A stretch of DNA of 64,000 nt, taken from the NCBI GenBank assembly GCA_958510875.1, contig OY294068.1:202231997-202295996 (forward strand), written 5' to 3'. Under the pieces are notes generated by a model. The model searched no databases. It saw only the letters and a list, made by a program, of their open reading frames with translations, and was not told the origin of the DNA. The DNA is from Endomychus coccineus. Its lineage: Eukaryota; Arthropoda; Insecta; Coleoptera; Endomychidae. Below, one piece after another: positions 11,584-24,500 of this stretch. The position numbers were made by a program, and so were the translations under genes. The stretch's first letter is position 1, and the number at the start of each line of letters is the position of its first letter.

Positions 11584-13184
11584 GACTATTCTACTATATT
11601 GAGTTTGTGATATTTTTGTTGCACATGCACATAGTTCAGCTTATAAGCAGGATTTTTTGCATTCATCCTTCTTTGATTTGGAATCACTCTTTTCACATTT
11701 ACACGTAGTAGACGCCGAATCGGTCTGCTAGGGTCTTCTGAATTCATTCTCTTTATTCCTGATCTTAAACAACATTAAAAATAGGTTTTACTGAACTTGA
11801 ACTATTGAATTGATTTTTGAATAACAATTTACACTAGCTTTCTGCCTAGTGTGGTAATAAAAAAGGATAAGTGTGCACTATTCATCATAGATCATTAAAC
11901 TTCTGTCCTTTCAAACTAAATGATACTTACTTTCAATATGTAATTGCGAAAATAAGAGTGTGTGAGAGTGAAAAACAATGCGTGCTTTATGTATTTGGTT
12001 CTATCATGGTAAAAATCCCATAAGTTCCATACAGTAAGATGATGAGTTCTTAATAAGCAGTACAAGCGAATTTTTCTAAATCGTAACAATGCGCCAGTGT
12101 TGTTTAGTGTATAATTTTACCACGATTAAAAAAGATACTGTTAGTAGGTGGAACTTCTGGCCTCCACAACAAAAGGTACGTATTATTATTAAGTACATTC
12201 CGTTATTTATTCACATTTAGTTTCATATAATACATTTCCAGTTTATTATAATTTGTCTTGCCGACAAATTGACTTTATCTGCAAAATAATGAAATATTGA
12301 GCAATTCTAATTGCAGCCTTTTTATTTCTTGCATTCTCCAGATAATCGATTGGATTATATGATATTGTTGGAATATCATGATGTAAGATTTGGAACAATT
12401 TCTAACAATAAATTAGTCCAGGAACTGAATTAATATTACTTGAAATTTATTTGGGTTTTTTGACACCTTTTTTTTCTCATCTATATATTTTATTTTGGAT
12501 CGAAATCAGTTTTTCGGACTTTATTGAATCTTCTAGAAAATATCCATAGATTACATCCTGTGTATGAAGTACTTCCCTTTGAATGTAAAACGTATCATTG
12601 ACTTGCATCTTTCGAGAGGTATTGAATCTTCAAGATTCATATTCAGCAGCTACCGTACTATCAACAATTAATTCTGACAATCTCATGTTACATGAGAAGA
12701 TTCCACTTAACGATATATCGGTATAAATGATGGTAGAATAATAAATTCATAGAAGCAGTGAAGTGCCAATCAGCATTTCGTCACTCGCTTCTAAATAACT
12801 GAAAGTTCGAATCTTTACTGTTGGTTCCTTATATCATTGTATCATTGGATGATAAAACTCAACATTACGCCAAAATAATACACCTAGTATAGAGCAGTTT
12901 TGTCAAGCACTCGGTAGCAAATCATAATGGCTCAGTTCCTCAATCAGTCTGAAGAACTGTACAAACAAATTCACTTCTGAATTAAAATATGTTTTGAGGT
13001 TTCCTCAGTACTAAGCGTTAATAATGGAGGTATAGTGAAGAATACTGCACATTATATTACTTGAACTGACGTTCTAAAATGATTCATGATTTGCTGATTA
13101 TCTTTTTGCAGTGCATATTAGTGCACTCATACAGTTAGATCAAATCATGAAAGGAATCAAGCTCGCTATTGATTAAACTAGGAT
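11584..13184. other. AT-rich stretch, nothing recognised
   Basis: No open frame of interest, no repeat that I could match elsewhere in the window. Confidence 0.45.
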
Positions 13185-13692
13185 GTCAATGCATGAATGC
13201 TGATGAGGAAATTATCAGTAACCTCTCATTGGACAAGGAAAGGCAGACCAAAAAGACCAAAGCTTTTTTTGAGTACTTGTATCCCTTGGTTCACTGAGGA
13301 CACGCCCTATGCAACAATCATCCCTGCACGATGGGTTTGGTAGATCAGCCCACATGCAAAGGTTGCGGCATGGAAGAAGAGACACCCATGTATGTGTTGT
13401 GACAGTGCGTGGCTTACGCGGTTGGTCGTCGGACGTACCTTGGAAACGATAAAACTACGCACGAGGAAATCAGAAGTATCCTCTACATCAGGCTAGTGAA
13501 TTTCATAGAATACACCAGAGTAGTGAAGAGATAGCGATATGTGAGGGCACAATAGGACACTAATGACCGGAATGCAGTGGGGTTACCTCTGAGCAGGTGA
13601 ACAAACCTCACGGGGAAGGGGTTTTAGATGGTAAGAATCCGGCACACCCGAGGCGTCTGTTCAAGATTTCCCCTCCTCCAGGCAAAAAAAAA
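13185..13692 (+). pseudogene. Non-LTR 3' end: RNase H tail, 3'UTR and poly(A)
   Basis: The coding remnant reads TMGLVDQPTCKGCGMEEETP (about 13,329-13,388), a C-rich tail like those after RNase H, then RRTYLGNDKTTHEEIRSILY (about 13,423-13,485). Two stops interrupt it. The 3'UTR follows (cctcacggggaaggggtttt, then gatttcccctcctcc) and ends in nine A at 13,684-13,692. The same 3' end occurs at 31,451-31,568 and, on the minus strand, at 50,165-50,217, which defines a family in this genome. The 5' limit is not clear. A 5'-truncated retrocopy. Confidence 0.8.
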
Positions 13693-15660
13693 CCTCTGTA
13701 GTTTTGACGAAATAGCTCCAGATTATGTTGTTAATGCGCACAAACCTTTGCCATCAGTCATTCCAATTAATTAGTTTTGACATGGATTTTGGTGAAGATA
13801 TCTGTTTATGAAGATAACTAGAGTGATAAGCTTCCATACACACATTTTACTTCCATAACTATATGAAGTATGTGTGACCGTATTTCTGAATCGATCGCCT
13901 ATTTTTGACATGATGACGTTCTCAATTTGATTGCCAGCTATTTTCAGAATGCAACGACATACAATTCCATATTTTTACTTTCCTCACTATCCGTAATCAG
14001 TGTTGTCTCTAACGTTCTATTTTATGAAATCACTCTTTGGAAAATTTTTATAGTTCATGTGACAACAAGTGTCAATATTAAATAGGTTATATTATAGTGT
14101 GAATAATTCTGAAAGTCAACCTGATAACAGGTGTCAGTAAGAAACATAGAGTTGTGAAATACATTAGTTAGATAGGTAAGTATAGAGTTCATCAACATAT
14201 TTTCATCCCAAAAATATGTGAGGAGTCGGTGTATTATTACAATCATAATGGCACTACCAGTATTGACGACTAAACAAACAAACAATACTTCAGTTAATGA
14301 ATATGTAGAAGAAATCATGCATATCCTACAAAATTGCAAGAATATCTGTGCCGACAGCTTCTCCTATTATAACTAAATGATAATTAGTGTTTTAAATCAA
14401 TTTTGTTGATATCTGACCGTTTCTAACGGTTATATTATCATACGAAACATAACTGATCAATGAAATTGTAGGAGTGGTCTTGATAAATACAAATCCATGT
14501 ATTTATTCGATCTACTATTTAACATATTCACGGAAATTTGATAATTTGAAGAAACTTCTGTGTAAAAAATTGGGAAGTTCCTTTCATTTAGGACACACTG
14601 TGTAGGACTTATAGACAAATAGAATGTTCTCAATAATGAGTAATTAGAGTAATATAGAAAGACAAAGAACTTGATTTGAAATTTATCTATATTAGTATGA
14701 TCGTAATGAAATAGAAGTCAATTAAAATCGGTACCTGTTCCACAGCGGCAAGACTGCCTGCGATGGGCAAAGCAACTGCGGAATTTTCGTACGCTTGTAA
14801 ATAGAATGAATTACACCGTCTCTTGTTTCAGTTTTAATTTTATGGATGCGAGAATATTTATATCCGAGTTGCAGACGGTTAACATCTACGCCACTGAAGT
14901 ATGAATATCAATAAGGAATTATGATACTCTCGGTATATAATCACTATACACTGCTATTTTACATTCGACATTGCGGTTTGCTTTGTCCGACCTGCTAATA
15001 AATTATATTGGGGGTACGTTTCACATGAATTAACTCTTTTTATTTTGTAAATATTTGTGTATCACTTTTATTTATTTCAGTGTACGAACATAATTTTGTC
15101 CGCATCACGCACGTTCCGTGTACTTTTTACCGACCACTAAGCATCACCTAATGTAACACTAACTATAATTAATAATGTCGGGAAATTAATTTCATCCGTT
15201 CTCTCGCAACACAAACTAGTCTTTCAGTATTTTTCACATTCTATACGGCAAATTCATACCATTACAGATCTTTACAAAATCGTTTCCTTTGATTTGAAAT
15301 AATTCATAAGTGGAGTTACTCCAAGCTCTGATAGTAATTTTAAAAGAAATAATTCTTTCCTGTTTGAATTGATTTTTATTCACTTTGGCTTTGGTTAAGT
15401 TATGTAAATGAATTGTGGTCAATTGATCACCTGCTCATTTCACTTTTGTTAGCAAAATACCTTCCGGAGACACCTGAAATAGTTGAGAAAACGCTAATGA
15501 AAAACGTTAAATTATACTCTATACTACTTTGAAATTTAATCTAAATGTTGTGTTTTATACTGACACGTGCTGCCACGTTGACTTTAGAAATTATTCACAC
15601 TATAATATAACCTTCAAAATATGTCACAGAGTAATCGAATAAAATAGAATGCGACTTCAC
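13693..15660. other. AT-rich stretch, nothing recognised
   Basis: A 94-codon open frame at 14,055-14,339 (-) has hydrophobic stretches but no recognisable family, splice context or homologue in the window. I do not call it a gene. Confidence 0.4.
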
Positions 15661-15679
15661 ATCGATGACGTCATTTGAA

Positions 15680-15880
15680 TCTTAAAATGAGAATTTCAGA
15701 CATTTGTGCAGATTTACGTATTTATACCCAGAACAACACGATTGTCAGTATCGTTGAAAAACGTATAATTTCATTTGAAAGGCTGAAGATGGATGTCAAA
15801 CATACCTCTCGAAACGAGGCTACCGTGCCCAAAAACCATATTTTTCTCATTTTCACTATTTTGAAACGCCTAGTTCGACG
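15680..15880 (+). repeat. Interspersed repeat, copy B (15.8 kb)
   Basis: Best-preserved copy of the family also at 8,398-8,620 and 31,105-31,240 (inverted). Ctgaagatggatgtcaaa begins at 15,783 and ctcgaaacgaggctaccg follows. It can fold locally (atgt/acat around caa; cctc/gagg around tcgaaac). The 188-codon open frame 15,675-16,241 runs through it and is therefore not evidence for a gene. Confidence 0.5.
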
Positions 15881-16390
15881 ATTCAATGCCTTCGTAAATT
15901 TCCGCTTTTATCTTGAACTGCTGATGGGGTATCTTTCGTTTTTTCATCTACCTTACGAAAAATTTTACGACGAATCCAACGCCGTATCGTGCAGGTACAG
16001 CCCCGGATCTGTTACCGTTCTATTTCAGACCGTGATTTTACCAGAAATATCCTTTTGTAGCTATATACGGGTATATAACTATAATATGCGATATGAGGTT
16101 AATACATGTAAAATACTAATATATGAAATTTTAGGTATATATGTGTATATTACTTATATATGCTATATCTGTATATATAGCAATGAAATACTGAAATTGA
16201 CGATATACGATAGAAAAATAATATTACGTAAGTCATTTTAAGCACCGGAATAGAATTCGGAACATCTTTTCACATATTCTGACACTCAGTTCATATCGAT
16301 CAGACTTCAGATAACGTTTTAAGCACTATCGTTGACGAAATATTATTAAATTAGCGGGTTTATGTGCTATAAAGGGTTTTCTCCTTAAAA

Positions 16391-17047
16391 GTGATACTTT
16401 TGGCATCCGTTTCAGTATTTCGAATGGGAACTATTTTATTTTATTGCACCTTTGGAGTTGTGGGTAATGAAATGATCGAGGGCCTGGTCAGGCAGGATCA
16501 ACACGAGTTTCTGTCGAGCATAAACCGATGGTCGCTTCATCAAACTGCTTTGCAACTCTCGCAAGTCAAACAAAAAGTTGTCTAACTCGTGAAGGGGTTC
16601 CTTGAACGCCCCTGGCCCCGATTATACGATCGGAATTTCATCGACCATCGGGTTCCAAGCCCTCAAGGACCTACTGGATAGACAGTCACTCTCCGTCTGG
16701 CGTGGTACCCCGGCATGAAGCAGGCGAAGGTCTACATTAGGGAGTTCTCGCCTAAACTATCTAAAACCCAACTCTCTATGAGCAAGAGAGGCCGAAAACT
16801 GGTGACAGAACTCATCACAGGACACTGTCATCTGAATAAACATCCACATACGATAAGCATTGTTGGAGACCCAGCTTATGGTAGATGTGGAGAAGCGGAC
16901 GAAACTGTCTCTCACATCACAGCAGAATGTCCAGCACTGGTTTCTCTTAGGCTACAACACCTCAGCAGCAGATATATGCCGCTTGAAGTCATAAGAGATA
17001 TCAGTCCTTGCAAAATCTTCGGCACTGTCTTAGGCCTGCTGGACTGA
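16391..17047 (+). pseudogene. Non-LTR RNase H C-terminus and zinc-knuckle tail
   Basis: Two blocks in the same frame with a gap of stops between. First GVVGNEMIEGLVRQDQHEF (about 16,460-16,516), which corresponds to the GHxGVxGNExADxLAR end of RNase H, with the His-Gly lost. Then 16,715-17,047: MKQAKVYIREF, LITGHCHLNKHPHTISIVGD, GRCGEADETVSHITAECPAL, ending LGLLD and a stop at 17,045-17,047. The bridging sequence near 16,605-16,700 still shows WPRLYDRNF. The 3'UTR just after (gtgcacaatggacacgatca) is shared with the minus-strand copy near 47.9 kb. Upstream RT is absent: a 5'-truncated copy. Confidence 0.85.
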
Positions 17048-17221
17048 TTATTGTATCAAGGAGTGCACAATGGACACGATCAAACGGTTTGAGTGCTCCG
17101 GACTTGTTAGCCACCCGTTTTGATTGATTAAACTCGTGGCCGAGCTCACAAGGCATAAGGCAGAACAGGATCTCTCAAAGTAACTCTTTCCTCTTAATAG
17201 GAGAAAGTTATGGAGATGACA

Positions 17222-17360
17222 GGAATTTTGACGGGTCATTGTCTACTTAATGAATACCTACATTTCATGAACAGCGTAGATAATTCTACATGTAGGAAAA
17301 GTTAAGCGGTGAAAGAAACTGCCTCTCACATCCAGTTCGAATGTTCACTTTGGCCTCCGT
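17222..17360 (+). pseudogene. Second non-LTR zinc-knuckle fragment
   Basis: Reads ILTGHCLLNEYLHFMNSVDN and, after a stop, VKETASHIQFECSL. The order LTGHC-LN-(C)-ETxxHIxxECP is the same tail as in the preceding element, so two different RNase H tails lie in tandem within 900 bp, either two insertions or a rearrangement. About 45 codons; nothing recognisable on the far side. Confidence 0.6.
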
Positions 17361-18361
17361 TGGTTACTTCAGTAAAGAAAAACTGCTTCCGGAGGGAGTC
17401 GTGGAAGTCCGCGTCAGCACATTCTGGGTTTTTGGCGGGCCGTGAATCTACTAGAACAGTATAGAATAGCGGTCCAAGTTCTTCCGCATCTCCGGAAACC
17501 AATCTAATCATTATGTCAATCGTAATATGGTTCAACCATATTTACTATTACATTGACAGTACTACTATTAAATAGATGATCATGTACTTGGAGCGATGAT
17601 GTATCTTGGTTTGTATTTCTTTTGTATTACATGAATTCGATTCAACTATAAAATATATCATCGATCAGACATAACTTCTCCGCTATGCTTTGATGTAGAA
17701 ATGAATAGTGATAAAATATCTAATAAAACGCTGTTTTCGGAAAGACGCAATGTCGATTTATGGGGTATTTCCGTGAACGGAGATAATTAGAAAATCTCGC
17801 TACACTTTTCCACACTGTTAATTGAACGGAATGGTAAACAGGCCGAGCATGAAATGGGCACGACTCTCTTCTAACAAACACTTAAAATGCGAGCGACGAC
17901 GCATTGTTCGCTAGGGTTAAGTCTGGCGCGCTTGAATACCTAATAGGTATTGGTTAATTACATGATAATTAAAGCAAGGTATAAGCTTGGCGAGTTTGAG
18001 ATAGCGAAGCCAGTCCGCCATTAGCGCTTCCATAAATCGCGAACAGCGCTGCTTTGGACACGATTGCAGTTTGTATGTTAATGAATGAATGTGCGACATC
18101 GACTCAGTGCCGTATGGATTCAGATAATAATTAGGTTTATTAGAGGCCACTCTCGCAAGATTCTTAAGAATATACACTGGCCATTCCGACACATTCGCAT
18201 ACAGATACTGTACAATTCCTAAAGAAAACTCATTAGTTAACAGAAAACTTCGCATCCTTCAGATCAGATCTTCTTGGAATTATATTCAGACTCCATTTGC
18301 CCGATGGTCAGCGAGATATTGATTTGACATGAATCATATATTGGCTGTCTCAGTTCTAGTT
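17361..18361. other. Stretch without recognised feature
   Basis: Open frames at 17,326-17,535 (-) and 17,917-18,255 (-, 112 codons) show no family motifs. Just before the foldback, tcagcgagatattgat (18,309-18,324) resembles the start of the foldback arm (tcagagcgatattgat). Confidence 0.4.
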
Positions 18362-19529
18362 TAGGAGTCAGAGCGATATTGATGGTCTGAACATTAACCC
18401 GATGGCACTATGGTTTATCGTTAGAGGACGGTTCAATGACCAATCTCTCACAAACCGAATTTTCGCCGGCTGCTAGATCTCGAAATACAACCGCCGCGAA
18501 TTGTTTATTTTTTGACTGGAGGTTAACCCTTTTCAAGTTGCGGTTACTTGAAAAGCATGCCATTCTTATACACATCCACCATGTGCCATCATTTTTTACC
18601 GTGTCCGTTTATCAGGCTAACCAATTAAAATTGGGGTGAAAATGGACTGCAAGTTAACTCTCCCAAACCCGGTGGAAAATGTTCATTGATGTTGGCAATT
18701 GTTAAGATACCCTATGCCATCAAAAGTTATCGGTTCATTTCCGAGTAATCGGCCATTATTTGGACCAACAAATGTTTTTTTTTATTTTGTTGCTGAACCT
18801 TGCGGATTACAAGGTAGCATGATGGCACCATGTTAAATAAACTTTATTGGAGGTCAAATAAAGATTTAAAATTATTGCCATCACTCCTTGCCTATTTCAG
18901 CCCCCCAAAACCCGCAACAACCATCACCAGAACAAAAAATAAACGACCGTTTCGATTCTAAGCCCAACCAGAATCTCAGTAATTGACTAATTTATCATGA
19001 AATTGATCATATTATTCATATTATTCATATTTTTTGGAGGGTGGTTTTAGGGGTTTTGGGAGGTTGAAATAGGCAAAGAGTGATGGCAATAATTTTAAAT
19101 CTTTATATGACCTCCAATAATGTTATTCAACATGGTGCCATCATGCTACCTTGTAATCCGCAAGGTTTGGCAACAAAATGAAAAAAAAACATTGTTGTCC
19201 AAATAATGACCAATTACTCGGAAATGGACCGATAACTTTTCTTGGCTTAGGGTATCTTAACAGCTGCCAACACCAATGAACATTTTCCACCAGGTTTGGG
19301 AAGGTTAACTTGCAGTCCATTTTCGGTCCAATTTTAACTGGTTAGCCTGATAAAGAAAAGGGTTAACCTCCAGTCAAAAAATACACAATTTGCGGAGGCT
19401 GCATCTCGAGATCTAGCAACCGGTGAAAATTCGGGCTGTGAGATGAATTTGTCATTGAACCGTCCTGTAACAATAGACCATAGTGCCATCGAGTTAATGT
19501 TCAGACCATCAATATCGCTCTGGCTCCTA
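18362..19529. mobile_element. Foldback element: ~500-bp imperfect inverted repeat
   Basis: Left arm 18,362-18,928 and right arm 19,036-19,529 are reverse complements along their whole length with scattered mismatches; outer ends are taggagtcagagcgatattg and its complement. The spacer is 107 bp. The left arm has about 70 extra bases (roughly 18,535-18,608, between aaccctttt and tttatcaggctaacc). No transposase is encoded. Structure fits a non-autonomous TIR/foldback transposon. A transcript across it would form a hairpin of about 490 bp, a possible siRNA source (inference). A target duplication is not certain. Confidence 0.85.
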
Positions 19530-21210
19530 GACTATTCCCTTGTTGTAATATATCAGGCTAGAAATCTGGGACAAAGTACATGCACCTAGTCATCATTAAA
19601 TCATACATTCCGGTTACATCTTTTTCTTTCAAATATCATCCTGTATATATTCTCCCAAATTCGAAGGCCATGAAAGTTAATTGCCGATATGCAAGTAATT
19701 ACCGAATCGCTCTTTAAGTTTTAACCTTAATTCAATTTATAATTTGGAACCATATCTTGTAAATACACCAAACTGCTAAGCAAACTATTGTGCTAAATTG
19801 TCCCCATATCTTCATGGTTGTACGAAATACATGATTTCTATGTTTTACTTATTCCAACTTGCAGTAACATTCAATGAAAACACGTTCTATTCTACTAATA
19901 AATAGTATTTTAATAACAAAGATGATGTCCGATTAGCATGATAGTGGCTGGGTTCAATTTCTTCGTTACTTGAACAGAAGAGCATATGCTTCGACCGGAG
20001 TATGGGACAAGTAACAAGTTTTATTGAGTATATCTAGTATTATGGAGAGCTTGTAAACCAGTAACGCTATAAATATACCGAGTAGTTGGACCGTGTATTC
20101 CGTTGAGACGTGGTTCATACAGACTTCTAATATACGACGTGAAATACATAATACTATTTTCATACAGTTCGAAAATAAAAAACTAATTCATTCTGATTGC
20201 TTATAGTTCTATCATAACTTTTCTCTTGCTTCGCGGTTTTTGATGAATAAAATTCATTGATATTCTAGTTTTTCTGATGTGGAATTGATATTCAGAAAAT
20301 TTATTATTTATCTCGGTAACTAAGCTACAATCTTCATTAGATCAACAAACAATCAGGATTGATTGATTCCAAGTTTTAGTTAAAACATGAGATCCACATT
20401 TAATAAATTATTTTTTGTAATTTAATTTACTCTTTGTAACATGAAGAAGACCCAATTGAATTTGTAATAATTCACTAAAACTTATATTGACAACCTGAAG
20501 CTGCTTATACTTTTAATTCAGTTAAATCACGTGCAATTTGCAATTTTTTTCGATTATGTACCTACATAAAAGTGAACGTAATTTTCTAAAACGCCTTTAA
20601 AGGTGTTTCACTTTGACATCGTTTCAACAGAATGCTTAGAGCTGCGTTAGAAACAACACAAACGCATTCGCTGACATCCAATTTACTGAAGCAATATATC
20701 AGCGGTTATATTTTTAAAAATGATTATGCTAAACCTTAATGATTAATAAGCTGGTTGGTCAGGTTGAAAATGTATTATGTTGCCTTTTAAGATTCAATAC
20801 AGTTTGTGTTTGTTAAGTTGTGATGGTGATATTTTGATCAATTTTTAATAGGTATCGATCCAATAAACTATTCAACTTAAATCAAGAGTTATTTGGACAA
20901 TGGGTGACATACAATTCGCCTAATATCACGTCATCAGTTTCTAGTTTTCCCCTTTCGAAACGATCGTAAAGGTTACACATAGAGATAAAAGCATTATTGT
21001 TACATGACACCCTTCAGTTTGCATTGAATATAGCGGAGATTTGTATATTATCAAAGAAGGTTCTTTTACGAAACCGAATGGATCACGTTAAGTTGGATAT
21101 CGGAAAATTTCCAAATTCAATCATTTGCCATACTTTCCTCAACCAATTATCATATTAATCGAAGTCTATTCGTAATAAACAAAAAAATACTGGGGAATGC
21201 AGGTAGCAAC
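19530..21210. other. AT-rich stretch, nothing recognised
   Basis: No motif-bearing frame or repeat recognised. Confidence 0.45.
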
Positions 21211-21510
21211 ATGGTGGCACTAGCAAACATCCCAATTTCAATACTTTTGGAATGGTTACAAAGAAAAGAAATTATAGAAGCTGGATCACTTATCCAGTCA
21301 ATAATTGTGGATTTGATTCATCTTAAATACCTGAACAACTATTCCAAAATGATTCCTGATAGCAGTTTCCAAGACCAGTATACTGGATCAAAAACTCTTG
21401 TCGCTAATATTTACAGTTTCATATCAACTTGTGTTATGACCACCATCGATGTTTTTCTAAAATCTAAAATCTCGATTATTATTACAAAAGCTATAGGCTG
21501 TGAACCCTGA
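21211..21510 (+). CDS. Unrecognised 99-codon open frame (doubtful gene)
   Basis: An ATG-initiated open frame beginning MVALANIPISILLEWLQRKE and ending KAIGCEP. I recognise no family. Points in favour: an amphipathic, protein-like composition, and an aataaa polyadenylation-type signal about 110 bases after the stop (near 21,618). Points against: no obvious partner exons, no conserved motif, and AT-rich DNA produces frames of this size by chance. The stretch gaatgcag just upstream could serve as a splice acceptor, which would make this a terminal exon; that is conjecture. No sign of transposon origin. Confidence 0.18.
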   Translation: MVALANIPISILLEWLQRKEIIEAGSLIQSIIVDLIHLKYLNNYSKMIPDSSFQDQYTGSKTLVANIYSFISTCVMTTIDVFLKSKISIIITKAIGCEP

Positions 21511-24500
21511 TTGTGATTATAGTTATATATGTTATATTCAAACATAATTAATGAGTTATAGAAAATCATTCGATTTCTCAAAGAAGTGTATGATATTTAT
21601 TTTATGTTTAGAACGTAAATAAAATTTGCATTGTATTTTATTTCTTTTCTTTCCTATTATTACTGAAAACGTTTTCTCTGAACGCTGAAGGAGGTGGGTG
21701 AAACCGAGGACCAGACGACCCTATAACAATTAATCCACGGAATTCTGATCAAATTTTTATGAAATTATTTACAAACTTCCACATTTTCACTGGACACCCA
21801 CGAAAACATTCATTTAGATGTACACCAAACTCTCAGAGTGGTTCGCCCGTCGGGTTGAATTCAATTTGTAGCTATCTCCACGTGGAAAGTTATGATAATT
21901 TTTGAAAAATAAATCCCAAACCAATATTCATCACCATAGAAAATTGCTTAACAGTAGTTATTGTCTGTATATTAATATATTATTTCTCTTTAACGCTCGA
22001 CGTGAAATCTTAAGATCGATGTGATGAATATCTATCACCAAGGACTTTTGAAGTTTGTAATGAATACCAAAATACGAGATATAATTCGAGGTAATATTCA
22101 GTACAAGATCGGTACACGAGCCAATCTAAGTCTGTGACAGTATGCCTGTCTACTTATACTTATCTAGTATGCTTTGCTCTTGCAAATTTTAGATACCCTC
22201 AGGATTGGAGTCACAATCTGTGAGGACTCTCATTTATAGCTCTGGAAATTTCCGACATTGAAGCAGTAGTAATATGAAAATTGAAGGACATGATAGAATT
22301 GATTTCTTATCAATCGAGATGATCATTCAAATTTTCAATCATACCTATATCTACTATTAAAATAATATTAATGAGCCAATTTCTATTCTTCTTGCTCGGA
22401 TAAATGCAACTGATATTATCTCGCCATTAAAAGAGAACACATTAAAAGTATTAAGAAATTAATTAACCGTTAATTGGTTTTTGTAAATACGATAGAAAAC
22501 AGTTCAACGGCTGTGAGGTAAAGCACAAGTACAAGTCCAAATAAGGCAATTGTGAAACTAAACAAGATCGTTGAGAGTTGTACAAGAGAAAGAACTGAAA
22601 CGAATTTAATTGTGTGATTTTCCATTATCCTGTTTTCAATCGTTTTTGTGAATAAATATCTTTCTCAGTTTGACCATCTTATTCAAATTCAATTTCAATT
22701 TATGTTCGGAAAATTTCCAATTGATTATTGAGAACATTTATGATTCCAAACGATGGACACAAAGCGTAAAATTGAATTGAACTTATCTAAACTATACATG
22801 TAGTTACTCAATACTACATGCATTTTTCTACCATTATCTTTTCGATACAATTCCAAATGTCGTAACAAATTTTGATGAGAATTATGTATGAGATGATTAT
22901 ACTATAAAATTGAAAATGAAATTATAACACTATAGATTTTATAAATCTGTAAAATTGTCAAAAGATCGCAAACATGGAAGAAAACTGTACCGAAGATTTA
23001 TTTACTCCAAATACTTCTCTCATCACGCAGTGTTTAACGTTAAAGGCTATCAATAATAGTCACATGAACTTGGCAGACTTTGCATGTGAAACACCATGAT
23101 CTTGATAATTGCAATGAACAGCTGAAAATATAACTTCCTATTTCCGCGCAATTTGTCCAATAATCGACCGCGAAGCATAATCATAACGCAATATATTAAC
23201 TTTGTATATGACAGAGGCATTACGCCATTTCATAATTTTTCCACAAATTCTTTTCATACAAATGCGGAAGACTTCTACAGAGATCGCATTTAATTTGATC
23301 ATAAAATGATGCAATACGATCGTAGAGAATAATCATCTTAATTCCGAGAGGATATTTTTCTGTCGGTACAGTTCAATTAATACACTTCCCTTCCAAATTG
23401 ATAATTATAATTCGGTAGGGATAATATTAACTGAAAATTTCATTATCAGTTGTCATTTGAAGAATAGTTTATATTCGAAGAGTAACTAAATGATAATGAA
23501 ATATGGGAAACATTCCAGTTCCCAATAAATGGAGATTCAATTCCAACACAGCAAAATGATTTAAAAGAATGTGCAAAAATGAAATCGTATTAATACATAA
23601 TTGTAGAATTCAAAATACGTCTAGTAGTATTTACTAACTAGCATAGCAAATTATTTGGAAAGCATTCAAAAACAAATAATGAGTCAGCATCTTGTGATTT
23701 CTTCATATCTATTGTAGCTGTGAATGGTGGTACGTATTGGATCATAGCTTATGTATAATAGATTTGATACGTTTTCAATAAATATAATACTATATTATGC
23801 TCATCATATCAGAAATGGTTATATTAACTAGGGAAACTTAATGAATTTTGAATTCATATCCTAAGATAACACTCACATAAAAATCAGCATCACAAAAGGA
23901 CCCTTTACCTGCAACAAGAAAATAAAATATAATGGATGTACATCTAAGAAAATAACATTTGCACCAGTTAAAATACCATTTTGTAGAAATAATTATATAA
24001 AAATTATGGTGAACTGATGAATTTACAAGTAAACTTGAACATCATTAATAATCCAATCTCTAAGAACAGAACAGTAAAATAAGAATATACAGCAATAACC
24101 TCACAATACACATACATACCATACATATAATGAAATTCAGGGATTCATCTTAATCTGACTAACAAAGATGCAAAAACGAATTATCTTAAATGATTGTGAA
24201 ATGCACGAGCAGAGAAGGAGAAGAACGATAGTGAATGTAGTTAGTTAAAAACATAAATTTACAATACGTAGTATTTCTTAAGAAAATAGCAACGTCTACA
24301 CTTCCGTGATATGTTGACCTGCATCGGGAATTTCATATGGACTACTTCATGTGAAATGTCCCCTTAATGGTGGTTTAATAAGTATTTCCCACATGTTATC
24401 TATTGTTGTACCGAAATATATAAAACAAATTTTTTATTTAGCCTTAATCATTACAGATCTAGAGTTATTCCCAGCAATAGGTGTAAGTATATAATATTAC

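Noticed and set aside
15675..16241. 188-codon open frame as a gene
   Set aside because: It runs through a dispersed repeat and has no domain; its second half is low-complexity AT-rich DNA.
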